64,000 bases of DNA, from NCBI RefSeq assembly GCF_001281315.1, contig NZ_CP012479.1, positions 2,294,001-2,358,000 on the forward strand. The letters run 5' to 3'. Every line of letters begins with the position of its first letter. Within the stretch, counting starts at the first letter, position 1. The position numbers were made by a program, and so were the translations under genes. The notes beneath the pieces were generated by a model. That model did no database searches. It worked only from the letters and a program-made list of their open reading frames with translations, and was not told the origin of the DNA. Positions 8,035-17,268 of the stretch are shown piece after piece. The DNA comes from Arthrobacter sp. ERGS1:01 (lineage in GTDB: Bacteria; Actinomycetota; Actinomycetes; Actinomycetales; Micrococcaceae).

Positions 8035-9477
8035 ATGGCCACCACGAAAGACCAGGGCGCAAGTACCGGAATCCCGCGGAAAGTCGTTGGCTTGGCCGTG
8101 GCAGGGGCCGTGGGCGGATTTCTCTTCGGCTTTGACTCCTCCGTGGTCAACGGTGCCGTTGACGCCATCCAGGGCCAATTCAAGCTCGGCGACGCGCTGA
8201 CCGGCTTCGCAGTCGCCGTCGCCCTGCTAGGTTGCGCGGTCGGCGCCTATATGGCGGGAAAGATCGCCGACGCCAAGGGCCGCCTGCCCGCCATGAAGCT
8301 CGGCGCCCTGCTGTTCCTGGTCAGCGCCATCGGCACCGGGCTGGCATTCAACGTGCTCGACCTGATCTTCTGGCGCCTCGTTGGCGGGCTTGGCATCGGC
8401 CTGGCCTCGGTGATCGCCCCCGCCTACATTTCCGAAATCTCCCCGCGCCGCCACCGCGGTCGACTCGCCTCACTGCAACAATTGGCGATCACGGTGGGCA
8501 TCTTCGCCGCCCTGCTCTCCGACGCCTTGTTTGCCAACGCCGCGGGCAGCGCCGTCAAGGAATTGTGGTTTGGCTTGCCCGCCTGGCGCTGGATGTTCCT
8601 GGCCGGCGCCATCCCGGCGATCGCCTACGGCTGGATCGCGTTCGTCCTGCCCGAGTCGCCCCGTTTCCTGGTGCTGAAGGGCAAGGAGGAGGAAGCCGCC
8701 AAGGTTTTCGCGACGATTGCCCCCGACGACGACATTGAGCGCAGCATCCGCGAAATCAAGGAGGCGGTCAAGGAGGATTCGCTCTCCGCCAAGAAAGGCT
8801 CGCTGCGCGGCAAACGCCTGGGCCTGCTGCCGGTGGTGTGGATCGGCATCATCCTCTCGGTCCTCCAGCAGTTCGTGGGCATCAACGTCATCTTCTACTA
8901 CTCCACCACCCTGTGGCGGGCCGTTGGCTTCCAGGAAAAGGATTCGCTGACCATCTCCGTCGTCACCGCGATAGTGAACATCCTTGTCACCCTGGTGGCC
9001 ATTGCGCTCGTGGACAGGATCGGCCGCCGCCCCATCCTGCTCACCGGATCCATCGGCATGGCCGTGTCCCTGGGCGTCATGGCCCTGGCGTTCGCCTCGT
9101 CCACGGGATCCGGCAAGGACGTCAGCCTGCCTGGCGCCTGGGGCCCCGTGGCCCTCGTGGCGGCCAATGTCTTCGTCATCAGCTTTGGCGCCTCCTGGGG
9201 TCCCCTCGTCTGGGTGCTCCTGGGTGAGATCTTCCCGTCCCGCATCCGCGCCCGCGCCCTGGGCTTGGCGGCCGCCGCCCAATGGATCGCGAACTTCCTG
9301 ATCACGCTCAGCTTCCCCATCATGGCCGCGGCGTCCCTGCCGCTGACGTACGGCATGTACGCGCTGTTTGCGGCGGCGTCGTTCTTCTTCGTCATGTTCA
9401 AGGTCCCGGAAACCAACGGCATGTCCCTGGAGCAGGCCGAGACGTTGTTCGTGAAGAAGGTCAAGCCCGCCAAGTAG
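8035..9477 (+). CDS. Sugar porter family MFS transporter
   Basis: A 480-residue, 12-helix secondary transporter of the sugar porter family (XylE/GalP/GLUT type), expected to take up a hexose or pentose with protons across the cytoplasmic membrane. Family hallmarks are GGFLFGFDSSVVNGA in helix 1, DAKGR after helix 2, PESPRFLVLKG at the end of the first half, DRIGRRP in the second-half repeat and PETNG after helix 12. The start ATG has GAGGGG 6 nt upstream. IS copy 1 ends 155 bp upstream, so the IS could affect its promoter. The sugar is not predictable. Confidence 0.9.
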   Translation: MATTKDQGASTGIPRKVVGLAVAGAVGGFLFGFDSSVVNGAVDAIQGQFKLGDALTGFAVAVALLGCAVGAYMAGKIADAKGRLPAMKLGALLFLVSAIGTGLAFNVLDLIFWRLVGGLGIGLASVIAPAYISEISPRRHRGRLASLQQLAITVGIFAALLSDALFANAAGSAVKELWFGLPAWRWMFLAGAIPAIAYGWIAFVLPESPRFLVLKGKEEEAAKVFATIAPDDDIERSIREIKEAVKEDSLSAKKGSLRGKRLGLLPVVWIGIILSVLQQFVGINVIFYYSTTLWRAVGFQEKDSLTISVVTAIVNILVTLVAIALVDRIGRRPILLTGSIGMAVSLGVMALAFASSTGSGKDVSLPGAWGPVALVAANVFVISFGASWGPLVWVLLGEIFPSRIRARALGLAAAAQWIANFLITLSFPIMAAASLPLTYGMYALFAAASFFFVMFKVPETNGMSLEQAETLFVKKVKPAK

Positions 9478-9517
9478 CCGGACCTCATGGTGGTAGGTAG
9501 TTCGCTAAGCTGGTTTG

Positions 9518-10378
9518 ATGATCCCGCACACGGCCGTGAGCCATGAGTTGACCCTTGACTACCTCGACGTTGCCCCAGAGGACAGGGCCGGATGCCTGCC
9601 GCTGCTGGAGGGGCCCATCAGCCCCACGGCGGCCGTGGTCCAGGATTACCTGGCAGCCCGGCTGGGCAGCCCCGACGACTCCGTGCCGGAGCTGGGCACC
9701 GCCACGCTTCCCGTCACGGAACGGGACTGGCTGGCGGCCATGCTCCGGTTTGTGCCGGCCCTGCTGGAATGGCATGCCCGCAAGGACATTCCCGACGCCG
9801 TCACCCGGGACACGCTGGCGGACTTCGGCCGCCAAATGGCCATCAACCGTCGAGTGCACGGCAGCTTCGGCATGGACACGTACAAGTGGCTCACCCATGT
9901 TTTCGCCGGCAGGATCTTCCAGCTGGGGCGCCTGCAATACCTGATCCACCAGCCCGCCGCCGCCATTCCGGGCGTGTCCGACGGCGAGTGGATCCTGGGC
10001 GTCCACATCCCCGAAGGCGGCGGCCTCAGCACGGTCGCGGTGGCCGAGAGCCTGGCGGCGGCAGTGCCGTTCTTCGCCACGCATTTCCCGGACCAGCCTG
10101 TGGCGACCGCCAACTGTGAGTCCTGGCTGCTGGACCCGTACCTTGCCGCCAACATTGACGAGTGGTCCAACATCCACCGCTTCGCCGCCCTCTTCACCCC
10201 CTACGGCGAACCGCGCGACGAACCAAGCGACGCCGTGTACTTCACGTTCCGCACACGCAGCATGGACCACCTGGACGAACTGCCTCGCGCAACAGCCCTT
10301 CAGCGGTTGGTCCTTGACCGTATCGCGGCCGGGGGCACCTGGCAGCTGGGCTTCGGCTACCTGGTGCTTCCCCGCTAA
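9518..10378 (+). CDS. Acyltransferase domain protein (NAT_N / GNAT-like C-terminal)
   Basis: A soluble protein of 286 residues. The N-terminal half (about 1-140) is helical. The C-terminal half holds GVHIPEGGGLS and ends in a conserved GFGYLVLPR-like strand. This layout resembles actinobacterial proteins annotated as having an NAT_N domain followed by a GNAT-like C-terminal domain; the reaction is unknown to me. ATG at 9518 is used, although TTG at 9515 also fits; no clear ribosome binding site is seen. It starts 40 bp after the sugar transporter gene on the same strand and could be cotranscribed. Confidence 0.6.
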   Translation: MIPHTAVSHELTLDYLDVAPEDRAGCLPLLEGPISPTAAVVQDYLAARLGSPDDSVPELGTATLPVTERDWLAAMLRFVPALLEWHARKDIPDAVTRDTLADFGRQMAINRRVHGSFGMDTYKWLTHVFAGRIFQLGRLQYLIHQPAAAIPGVSDGEWILGVHIPEGGGLSTVAVAESLAAAVPFFATHFPDQPVATANCESWLLDPYLAANIDEWSNIHRFAALFTPYGEPRDEPSDAVYFTFRTRSMDHLDELPRATALQRLVLDRIAAGGTWQLGFGYLVLPR

Positions 10379-10496
10379 CCCGGGCGCCGCCGTCGTCCGT
10401 CGCCGGTGCACCGCGGGCCGGGCAAGGCTGCGGTAAACTTGGGAGTTGCTGTTTAGACCCAGCCACGAAAAACCTACGCCGCCAGAAAGCAGTCTT

Positions 10497-12104
10497 GTGT
10501 CCACTCCGGTCCAGTCCCCCGCCCGCGCCACCGAAATCACCGGCCAGGCGGGCCGGCGTCGCACCTTCGCCGTCATCTCCCACCCGGATGCCGGCAAGTC
10601 GACCCTGACCGAGGCCCTGGCCCTGCACGCCAAGGTCATCGGCACGGCGGGCGCCACGAACGGCAAGTCCAACCGCAAGGACACGGTCTCCGACTGGCAG
10701 CAGATGGAAAAGGACCGCGGCATCTCCATCAGCTCCGCGGCCCTGCAGTTCTCCTACCGGGACACCGTCATCAACCTCCTCGACACCCCGGGCCACGCGG
10801 ACTTCTCCGAGGACACGTACCGGGTGCTGGCCGCCGTCGACTGCGCCGTCATGTTGGTGGATGCCGGTAAGGGCCTGGAAACGCAGACCATGAAGCTCTT
10901 CGAGGTGTGCCGCCAGCGCAACCTTCCCATCATCACGGTCATCAACAAGTGGGACCGGCCCGGCCTGGACCCGCTGGAACTGATGGACGAGATCACCGAA
11001 CGCACCGGCCTGACGCCCATGCCGCTGACCTGGGCCATCGGCATTGCCGGCGACTTCCGCGGCGTCTGGGATATCCAGCGCAACGAATTCGCCAAGTTTG
11101 CCCGCAACAGCTCCGGCGCCCACATTGCGCTGACCGAATACCTCACGCCGGAGCAGGCAGCCGAGTCCGAAGGCGTTGCCTGGGACGATTCCATCGACGA
11201 GGCCTCCCTGGTGGTCGACGCCGATGCCCCCCTCGACCTGGAAGCCTTCTACGCCGGCAAGGCCACCCCGCTGTTGTTCTCCTCCGCTGCGCTGAACTTT
11301 GGCGTCAAGCAGATCCTGGACACGCTGGTGGACTATGCTCCCCCGGCGGCGCCGCGGCCCGACGTCACGGGCGGCACCCGCCCCGTGGAGGCCCCGTTCT
11401 CGGGCTTCGTGTTCAAGGTCCAGGCCGGCATGAACCAGGCCCACCGCGACCACGTGGCGTTCATCCGCGTGTGCTCGGGCATGTTTGAACGCGGCATGGT
11501 GGTCACCCAGGGCCGCACCGGCAAGTCCTTTGCCACCAAGTACGCCCAGCAGGTCTTTGGCCGCGAACGTGAAGTCATCGACACTGCGTTCCCGGGCGAC
11601 GTCGTCGGCCTCGTCAATGCCTCGGCCCTGCGCGTGGGCGACAGCCTGTTCGTGGAGGAGCCGGTGGAATACCCGGCCATCCCCTTGTTCGCGCCCGAGC
11701 ACTTCCAGGTGGCCCGCTCCAAGGACCCCAGCAAGTACAAGCAATTCCGCCGCGGCATCGAGCAGCTCGAGCACGAGGGCGTCATCCAGGTGCTGCGCTC
11801 GGACCTGCGCGGAGACCAGGCGCCCGTGCTGGCCGCCGTCGGACCCATGCAGTTCGAGGTGGTCGAGGACCGCATGCACCACGACTTCAACGCCCCCATG
11901 CGCCTGGAGCGGTTGCCCTACTCCCTGGCCCGGCTGACGACACCGGACGCCGCCGCCACGCTGAGCACCGTCCACGGCGCCGAGGTGCTTGAGCGCAGCG
12001 ACGGGGAATTCCTGGCGTTGTTCAACGACATCTGGGCCATGCGCCGGGTTGAAAAGAACTACCCGGACCTGCCGTTGACCGAAATCGGGACCGCGCGGGA
12101 CTAG
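10497..12104 (+). CDS. prfC: Peptide chain release factor 3
   Basis: RF3 is a translational GTPase that ejects RF1/RF2 from the ribosome after peptide release. From the GTG start (10497) the protein is 535 residues, close to the usual 520-530. GTPase motifs: G1 SHPDAGKS (about 28-35), G3 DTPGH (96-100), G4 NKWD (150-153). RF3-specific sequence such as DRGISISSAALQF and the C-terminal FEVVEDRM...RLPYSLAR region is present. Upstream in-frame codons from 10446 lack a ribosome binding site. Its stop overlaps the convergent small gene at 12101 by 4 bp. Confidence 0.95.
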   Translation: MSTPVQSPARATEITGQAGRRRTFAVISHPDAGKSTLTEALALHAKVIGTAGATNGKSNRKDTVSDWQQMEKDRGISISSAALQFSYRDTVINLLDTPGHADFSEDTYRVLAAVDCAVMLVDAGKGLETQTMKLFEVCRQRNLPIITVINKWDRPGLDPLELMDEITERTGLTPMPLTWAIGIAGDFRGVWDIQRNEFAKFARNSSGAHIALTEYLTPEQAAESEGVAWDDSIDEASLVVDADAPLDLEAFYAGKATPLLFSSAALNFGVKQILDTLVDYAPPAAPRPDVTGGTRPVEAPFSGFVFKVQAGMNQAHRDHVAFIRVCSGMFERGMVVTQGRTGKSFATKYAQQVFGREREVIDTAFPGDVVGLVNASALRVGDSLFVEEPVEYPAIPLFAPEHFQVARSKDPSKYKQFRRGIEQLEHEGVIQVLRSDLRGDQAPVLAAVGPMQFEVVEDRMHHDFNAPMRLERLPYSLARLTTPDAAATLSTVHGAEVLERSDGEFLALFNDIWAMRRVEKNYPDLPLTEIGTARD

Positions 12105-12289
12105 TTTTCCCGCACGACCCGTTGCAGGTCCTCGGCGGCCAGGTCACGCAGTTCATGGAGCTGGTCCATGCGCGCCTGGGTGATGAAACCGTCGCGCAGA
12201 TCGTTGGTGGCGCGGGTCAGCTGGCGGTTGGCCTCGTCCAGGTTGTCTTGGGCTAGTTTTACCGGGTTATTGAACTCTGTTTCACTCAT
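12101..12289 (-). CDS. Small conserved-type coiled-coil protein
   Basis: A 62-residue, charged, mostly helical polypeptide (MSETEFNNPVKLAQ... ending RVVREN) with heptad-like Leu spacing. I do not recognise the family and assign no function. The MSETEF start (12289) is preferred over an upstream in-frame start, which would add 12 Cys/Trp-containing residues. The 3' end overlaps the prfC stop codon convergently by 4 bp. Confidence 0.55.
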   Translation of the reverse strand: MSETEFNNPVKLAQDNLDEANRQLTRATNDLRDGFITQARMDQLHELRDLAAEDLQRVVREN

Positions 12290-12366
12290 AGCGGCATCAT
12301 TGCACCAATTGGGTGCCCCCGCCAATACCTGCCCACGGTGGCATGCAGCGTGTCAGGGATTGGCGC

Positions 12367-13209
12367 CTAGTTCAGGTACCCGGAGGGCAGCGCCCGCTGT
12401 CCGGGACAGGCCCCGAGCACCCGTTTCATGGCCTCCTTTTCCGCCGGCGCCAGCCACAGCCGGTACGCGGCCTTCACGGAAATCTGCCGGGCCACGTACT
12501 GGCAGCGGAACTTCTTCGCCGGCGGCAGCCAGCTTGCGGCGTCGGAATCGGATTTCTCCTGGTTGGCCGGGCCGTCAACGGCGAGCAGGTTCAACGGATC
12601 GTTGGCGAGGCTTTGGCGCTGGACGGCGGTGAGGGCCTGCGCCCCGGTTTGCCAGGCGTTGCCCAGGGCCACCACGTGGTCAATCTGCACCGCGGCGCTC
12701 GTGTCCGCACCCCGGGCAAACTTCACGATCTTCCCGGTGTATGGTTCGTGCAGGGTGCCCGCCTCCACCAGGCACTCCGATCCGGCCTTGTAGGTGATGT
12801 CCGTGAGGTCGCGGCGCAGGATGTCGTTGCGGGTGTCGCAGCCGTTGGCGTCCGCATCGAGCCAGGCCTCCCCGAAGACGGTGCGGTCGTAACCGGTGGC
12901 CGGGGCCTTGCCCTTGACCGGCAGCGTGTCCAGGACGGCCAGGGCCGTGGCCGGACCCACGACGACGGCCGGCTTGCCCAGCCCGGGCGGCGGGGTGCTT
13001 TCCACGGGAGGCGGACCGGCGTCGGCCTCGAACGGCCACCGTCCGCTGGCGTTCAGCCAGCCGGCCACCAGGCACAACAGCAGCACGCCGAGGACCGCGA
13101 TAGCCGCCAGGAGGCCGCGCACCGTGCCGCGGCCGCCTTTTCCCGATGACCGCGGGACGGCGCGGGTCGGCGGGTCGTGATGCCGTGTTTGCACCGCATG
13201 CCGTGACAT
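12367..13209 (-). CDS. Membrane-anchored or secreted HNH-type nuclease (DUF1524 family)
   Basis: 280 residues. A basic N-terminus and one hydrophobic segment (about 31-50) suggest a signal anchor, followed by a Pro-rich linker and an extracellular domain. The C-terminal part has the HNH/DUF1524 signature: QIDHVVALGNAW (about 176-186), NDPLNLLAVDGPANQEKSD (203-221) and WLPP (227-230). Proteins of this type are usually annotated as HNH endonuclease family and are common in actinobacteria; nutrient scavenging from DNA is inferred. Two cysteine pairs (C124/C146 and later) could form disulfides outside the cell. Monocistronic. Confidence 0.8.
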   Translation of the reverse strand: MSRHAVQTRHHDPPTRAVPRSSGKGGRGTVRGLLAAIAVLGVLLLCLVAGWLNASGRWPFEADAGPPPVESTPPPGLGKPAVVVGPATALAVLDTLPVKGKAPATGYDRTVFGEAWLDADANGCDTRNDILRRDLTDITYKAGSECLVEAGTLHEPYTGKIVKFARGADTSAAVQIDHVVALGNAWQTGAQALTAVQRQSLANDPLNLLAVDGPANQEKSDSDAASWLPPAKKFRCQYVARQISVKAAYRLWLAPAEKEAMKRVLGACPGQRALPSGYLN

Positions 13210-13306
13210 GGCCGTCCTCTCCCCGGGCCCGCGGCCGGGTCCGGATCACCATGGTTCCACTCTAGGCAGTCGGGCGGAATCGTGCCGCCGGTTATCCACA
13301 CCCCGG

Positions 13307-13375
13307 TCTGTGTTGCAGTTATTCGACGAAAATGCCATGGGAAAGCGCATTCCGGTCCATCGTGTGCAACACAGA
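13307..13375. repeat. Long-spaced inverted repeat, family 2 copy 1
   Basis: Eleven-base perfect arms TCTGTGTTGCA (13307-13317) and TGCAACACAGA (13365-13375), separated by 47 nt. The left arm continues GTTATTCGACGAAAA, which matches the arm of the hairpin at 18053-18123. It sits downstream of the GNAT gene. Confidence 0.6.
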
Positions 13376-13385
13376 TTCCAGGGGT

Positions 13386-13934
13386 TTAGGCGTGCAGCGC
13401 CTTGTACATGGTGTGCAGGCCCACGGGGCCGAGGACGGGGTGGAGGAACGCACCGGGAATGGTGGTCATGATGCCAAAGCCGAGCGACTCCCACAGGTAC
13501 ACGGCGCCCGTGTTGGATTCGACGACGGCGTTGAACACCATGGCTGCGTAGTCATCGGCGAATGCCGCATTCAGCACGTGGTGCGCCAGGAGCCGGCCAT
13601 AACCCTTTCCTTCGTGGTCCGGATGAACGGCGAAGGACGCGTTGGCAATGTGGCTGCCGGCGCCGGGAAAATTGGGGTGCAGCTGTGCACTGGCGACGAT
13701 CATCGGAGCCGAAGTCCCGCCGGTCTCCTCCGTGACGACGAAGGTGCGGGTCGGGCGGGCCGGGGTTGCGGCGTCGTTCTCGGAAACGGCAGCATCCGCG
13801 GGCATCCAGGCCGTGCGGATGGTGTCCTGGTGCGCGTCCCGGGGGAAGGTGTAGGTCTCCCCGGCGCGGATGATCGGTTCGAGGACGGCCCAGATTCCCG
13901 GCCAGTCGGCGGTGGTTGCCTCACGTATCAACAT
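13386..13934 (-). CDS. GNAT family N-acetyltransferase
   Basis: 182 residues. It opens with the classic GNAT strand-helix MLIREATTADWPGIWAVLEPII, has the acetyl-CoA binding motif A (FAVHPDHEGKGYGRLLAHHVLNAA) and a final GFGIMTTIPGAF region. It is related to phosphinothricin acetyltransferase-like and YncA-type enzymes, but the substrate is not determined. The ATG at 13934 is favoured over an ATG six codons upstream because the family starts directly with the first beta strand. Single gene. Confidence 0.82.
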   Translation of the reverse strand: MLIREATTADWPGIWAVLEPIIRAGETYTFPRDAHQDTIRTAWMPADAAVSENDAATPARPTRTFVVTEETGGTSAPMIVASAQLHPNFPGAGSHIANASFAVHPDHEGKGYGRLLAHHVLNAAFADDYAAMVFNAVVESNTGAVYLWESLGFGIMTTIPGAFLHPVLGPVGLHTMYKALHA

Positions 13935-14069
13935 GCCCGCCAGTCTACGCACAGCCTGGGCGCACGTCAGTTGCGGCCGTCACACGGCGCAGCGCGGCTG
14001 CGGCGGCCCGGGCAATGAAAATCGGCTTGGCCCTGGTGGGCCAAGCCGATTCGTCAGACAAGGAACCAT

Positions 14070-14846
14070 CTACTTCACTACGGACAGGGTCTGCGCCAAA
14101 ACCTTAGCTTGCTCTTTGGACCAAACCCTGGTGACGGTCGACTTCTTCGTTATTGTCGTCTTGTAAACCTTGCGTTCCAAGGGATACACATTCGTGGTGA
14201 ACCGTGATCCAAGGATCGGGCGGATGTTCGGTTCTTCCGGAAACGAATCACCCCAAATCATTTGGCCGGCAACGTACCAGTTGTTGTCCGTATACGGGAA
14301 ATACCCGGCTCGGGCCTTGTAGACACCATCGAACGCACCGGTGCATTCCAGGAACAGCAAGTCAACGTCGTACCCTTCGGTGTAGTGGGGTTCAACCTTG
14401 ACAACCTTGCAGTTCATTTTGACGAGCTTGCTGCCGTTCGACACCAGCGTTGTCGACTTGACGTCCCTGGTCGTCGTCTTGTTGGTCCAGGTTTTGAATT
14501 TTGCCGTGGTGGTGACCTGATATTTACCTGCCGCCAGGCTGGCCGAGGGCACGTTTTTCGCCACGATCCGGCTACCTTGCTTCACGGTGATCCTGGAAGA
14601 CGCGATCTGAACCTGACCGGACGACTTGACGACCGGCTTGACCACAGCCCGCTTGGTCTTCTTGTCCACCTTGATGGTCGGGATCTTATTGATTGCGACT
14701 TTCGTCACTACTGGCTTGGTGGCCTGCGCCGCTGCCATCGGCGATGCCGTCGTGAACGGTGCAGCGTTCGCTGTCAGACTGCCGGAAACGGCGAGCCCGG
14801 CTGCCATGGTTAGCGCCATAAGCGGCACAAAAATGCGTCGAGACAT
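14070..14846 (-). CDS. Secreted protein of unknown function, lysine/threonine-rich
   Basis: 258 residues with a typical Sec signal peptide: MSRRIF, a hydrophobic core around residues 8-25 and an ANA-A cleavage site near residue 28. The mature part is rich in Lys, Thr and Val and starts with a VTKVAINKIPTIKVDKKTK stretch, suggesting a beta-sandwich, surface-associated protein. One Cys pair (MNCKVV and LECTGAF) could be disulfide-bonded. No family recognised. Start ATG at 14846 with GGGGGA 4 nt upstream. Its codon use is less GC-biased than neighbouring genes, compatible with lateral acquisition. Confidence 0.65.
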   Translation of the reverse strand: MSRRIFVPLMALTMAAGLAVSGSLTANAAPFTTASPMAAAQATKPVVTKVAINKIPTIKVDKKTKRAVVKPVVKSSGQVQIASSRITVKQGSRIVAKNVPSASLAAGKYQVTTTAKFKTWTNKTTTRDVKSTTLVSNGSKLVKMNCKVVKVEPHYTEGYDVDLLFLECTGAFDGVYKARAGYFPYTDNNWYVAGQMIWGDSFPEEPNIRPILGSRFTTNVYPLERKVYKTTITKKSTVTRVWSKEQAKVLAQTLSVVK

Positions 14847-15121
14847 TGTTCCCCCAAAGGAATAATATGCGTGAGATGAAGCACAAGAATAACAGCCAGG
14901 ATGTCCCCGATCGCATTCCTGTTGCGCGCCTGACAATTAGATGGCACGCATACGACTTCCCGAAAATCTGGGCCACTTGCAGCCAATACTGCGGCCACGA
15001 CGCCTTTCCTTACCAGCCACCAATAGCCGGGGAGTATTCAGGGAGTTTCAACCCTGAAGGTGTCCTCAAAACCCCAAAAAGATAGGAAAGCTCCCTAGTA
15101 GCAATTTGAGGGTATTCGGCA
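14847..15121. other. Intergenic region, relatively AT-rich
   Basis: Carries the promoter and leader of the secreted-protein gene (minus strand) at its left edge and the end of the rnpB terminator at its right. I see no supported gene; the few short open frames have no ribosome binding site. Confidence 0.5.
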
Positions 15122-15172
15122 CAAAAATGGCGCCTAAACCCCTGAAATTCAGGGGCAAAGACGCCATTTTGT
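15122..15172 (-). terminator. Terminator of rnpB
   Basis: On the minus strand, AAAATGGCG and CGCCATTTTT form outer arms enclosing a second hairpin, CCCCTGAA/TTCAGGGG, followed by T5. It lies directly after the 3' end of the RNase P RNA. Confidence 0.75.
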
Positions 15173-15554
15173 GGATAGGGCAGCCTGTACGCCGGGTTTT
15201 GTCATCCGCAGCCGTTACCCGCTGCGGAGAGGCAACCATCCATCTACGAACGCCGTTGCCGACGCCCTCTAGCAGCCTACCCAGGCACTCGGGCGAACAG
15301 CCCTCAGTCATGCCCTGTCTGGCCTTGCTCCGGGTGGGGTTTACCGAGCTTCCCCAGTCACCTGGGGAACTGGTGGTCTCTTACACCACCGTTTCACCCT
15401 TACCTGCGCGGCCTTGCGGCCGGCGGGCGGTCTATTCTCTGTGGCACTTTCCTGCGGGTTGCCCCGAGTGGGCGTTACCCACCACCCCGTTCTGTGGAGC
15501 CCGGACGTTCCTCGAATCACTTGCGCGACTCGCGGTTGCCCAGCTGCCCTATCC
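15173..15554 (-). ncRNA. rnpB: RNase P RNA (bacterial type A)
   Basis: The catalytic RNA that trims the 5' leader of pre-tRNAs. The ends form P1 perfectly (GGATAGGGCAG at the 5' end with CTGCCCTATCC at the 3' end). Conserved landmarks read on the minus strand include GAGGAACGTCCGGGCTCC, ACAGAGAATAGACCGCC, GGTAAGGGTGAAACGGTG and GTAAGAGACCACCAG. About 382 nt. A TACACT box a few bases upstream of the 5' end could be the -10 element. Confidence 0.96.
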
Positions 15555-15593
15555 AGCTACCTAGTGTACCGTCCGGAAGGAACTGCCGGGACG

Positions 15594-17072
15594 CTACAGC
15601 GCGCCCACCCGTTCGAAGCCCACCGGAGCGGCGTCCGGGAATGCCCTCGGGTGCACCCGGGTCATGGTCTCCATGACGCGGACCACCTGGCAGCTGTAGC
15701 CGAATTCGTTGTCGTACCAGACGTAGAGCACCAGGTTCTTGTCGGTGCTGATGGTGGCCAGGCCGTCGACGATGCCGGCACGCCGGGAGCCCACAAAGTC
15801 AGTGGAGACCACTTCGGGGGAATCGATGTAGTCGATCTGCTTGCGCAGTTCCGAGTTCAGCGACATGTCACGCAGGTAGGTGTTGACCTCGTCCTTGGTG
15901 GTGCCGTTCTCCAGCGTCAGGTTCAGGATCGCCATGGACACGTCCGGGGTTGGGACGCGGATGGAGTTGCCCGTCAGCTTCCCTTCCAGCTCCGGCAGGG
16001 CCTTCGCGACGGCCTTGGCGGCACCCGTCTCGGTCAGCACCATGTTCAGGGCCGCCGAACGTCCGCGCCGGTCGCCCTTGTGGAAGTTGTCGGTCAGGTT
16101 TTGGTCGTTCGTAAACGAGTGCACCGTCTCGACGTGGCCGTGCACAATGCCGAACTTGTCGTTGAGCGCCTTGAGCACGGGCGTGATCGCATTCGTGGTG
16201 CAGGACGCGGCGGTGACGATGACGTCGTCGTCCGTGATGGTGCCGTGGTTGATGCCGTGCACGATGTTCTTCAGTGCGCCCTTGCCCGGCGCGGTCAGCA
16301 GCACACGGGCGACGCCGGGGCTCAGCAGGTGCTGGGACAGCCCGGCCTCGTCACGCCAGCGGCCGGTGTTGTCGACCACCAGAGCGTTGTTGATCCCGAA
16401 CGCGGTGTAATCGATGGAGGTGGGGTCATCCGAGTAGATAACTTGGATGGCCGTGCCGTTGGCGAGGATGACGTTGTTTTCCTCATCGACCGTGATGGTT
16501 CCGTTGAACGGACCGTGCACGGAGTCGCGGCGCAGCAGGCTCGCACGCTTGGTGAGGTCGGCGTCGGAGCCGCGGCGCACCACGATGGCGCGCAGGCGCA
16601 GGCCGTGCCCGCCGCCGGAGTGCTCAATGAGGATGCGGGCCAGCAGGCGCCCGATCCGGCCAAAGCCATACAGCACCACGTCGGTGCAGTCGCGCTCGTC
16701 AAAGCCGAAACGGTCGACGACGTCGGCCAGTTCCGTGCGCAGGAACGCCTCCAGGGTCTGGCCGGCACCGGCCTCCTTGTAACGGGCGTTCAAGCGGGCG
16801 AGGTCGACGGATGCGGCGCCCAGCTGCAGGGTCACCAACGCTTCCAGCAGCGGCAGGGTTTCCTCAACGGGAAGTTCAACCTCGTCAATCTGCCGCGCGA
16901 AGCGGTGCGCCTTGAGCAGGCTGATGACGGACTGGTTAATCAGGGAACGGCCGTGGATGCTCGTCACCACATTGTTTTCGCGGTAGAGGCGGCCAATCAA
17001 CGGAATCATTGCTTCCGCCATGGTTTCGCGCTGGATCCATGAATCGAGCGCGGCGTCACTGTTCACTGTCAC
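15594..17072 (-). CDS. gap: Glyceraldehyde-3-phosphate dehydrogenase, long form (GapB-like)
   Basis: Interconverts glyceraldehyde-3-phosphate and 1,3-bisphosphoglycerate. At 492 residues it is far longer than glycolytic GAPDH (about 335) because of a 125-residue N-terminal extension, like the 480-residue GapB of Corynebacterium, which favours gluconeogenesis. The nucleotide-binding YGFGRIGR motif is at about 135-142, the catalytic cysteine is C291 in AASCTTNA, and the phosphate-binding region around HSFTNDQ and FVGSRRAG is present. ATG start at 17072. Whether it uses NADP and works mainly in gluconeogenesis is inferred from the length class. Confidence 0.9.
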   Translation of the reverse strand: MTVNSDAALDSWIQRETMAEAMIPLIGRLYRENNVVTSIHGRSLINQSVISLLKAHRFARQIDEVELPVEETLPLLEALVTLQLGAASVDLARLNARYKEAGAGQTLEAFLRTELADVVDRFGFDERDCTDVVLYGFGRIGRLLARILIEHSGGGHGLRLRAIVVRRGSDADLTKRASLLRRDSVHGPFNGTITVDEENNVILANGTAIQVIYSDDPTSIDYTAFGINNALVVDNTGRWRDEAGLSQHLLSPGVARVLLTAPGKGALKNIVHGINHGTITDDDVIVTAASCTTNAITPVLKALNDKFGIVHGHVETVHSFTNDQNLTDNFHKGDRRGRSAALNMVLTETGAAKAVAKALPELEGKLTGNSIRVPTPDVSMAILNLTLENGTTKDEVNTYLRDMSLNSELRKQIDYIDSPEVVSTDFVGSRRAGIVDGLATISTDKNLVLYVWYDNEFGYSCQVVRVMETMTRVHPRAFPDAAPVGFERVGAL

Positions 17073-17268
17073 GTAAATAACCTTTTCTAGCCCAAAACAC
17101 CCTTGGTTTAGGCCGAGACCATCTTAGGCAGCGCCACACGGTTACCCGCGAGTTCCGTGAGGCACTTCACTAGACCGGTCTATCCCCACCCACGACCTCC
17201 ACACCTTGCTTCGCTAGCAGCGGGCCCCTCGGTCGCATGGCCCCACCGTTCATTACCGATAAGCTCTC

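Noticed and set aside
15414..17042. Long plus-strand open frame over rnpB and the GAPDH gene
   Set aside because: It is antisense to two well-supported genes and has low-complexity, Gly/Arg/His-rich composition.
17080..17268. Possible further copy of the palindromic element near GCGGGCCCC
   Set aside because: Only a short GGGCCCC match; no paired arms of the right layout.
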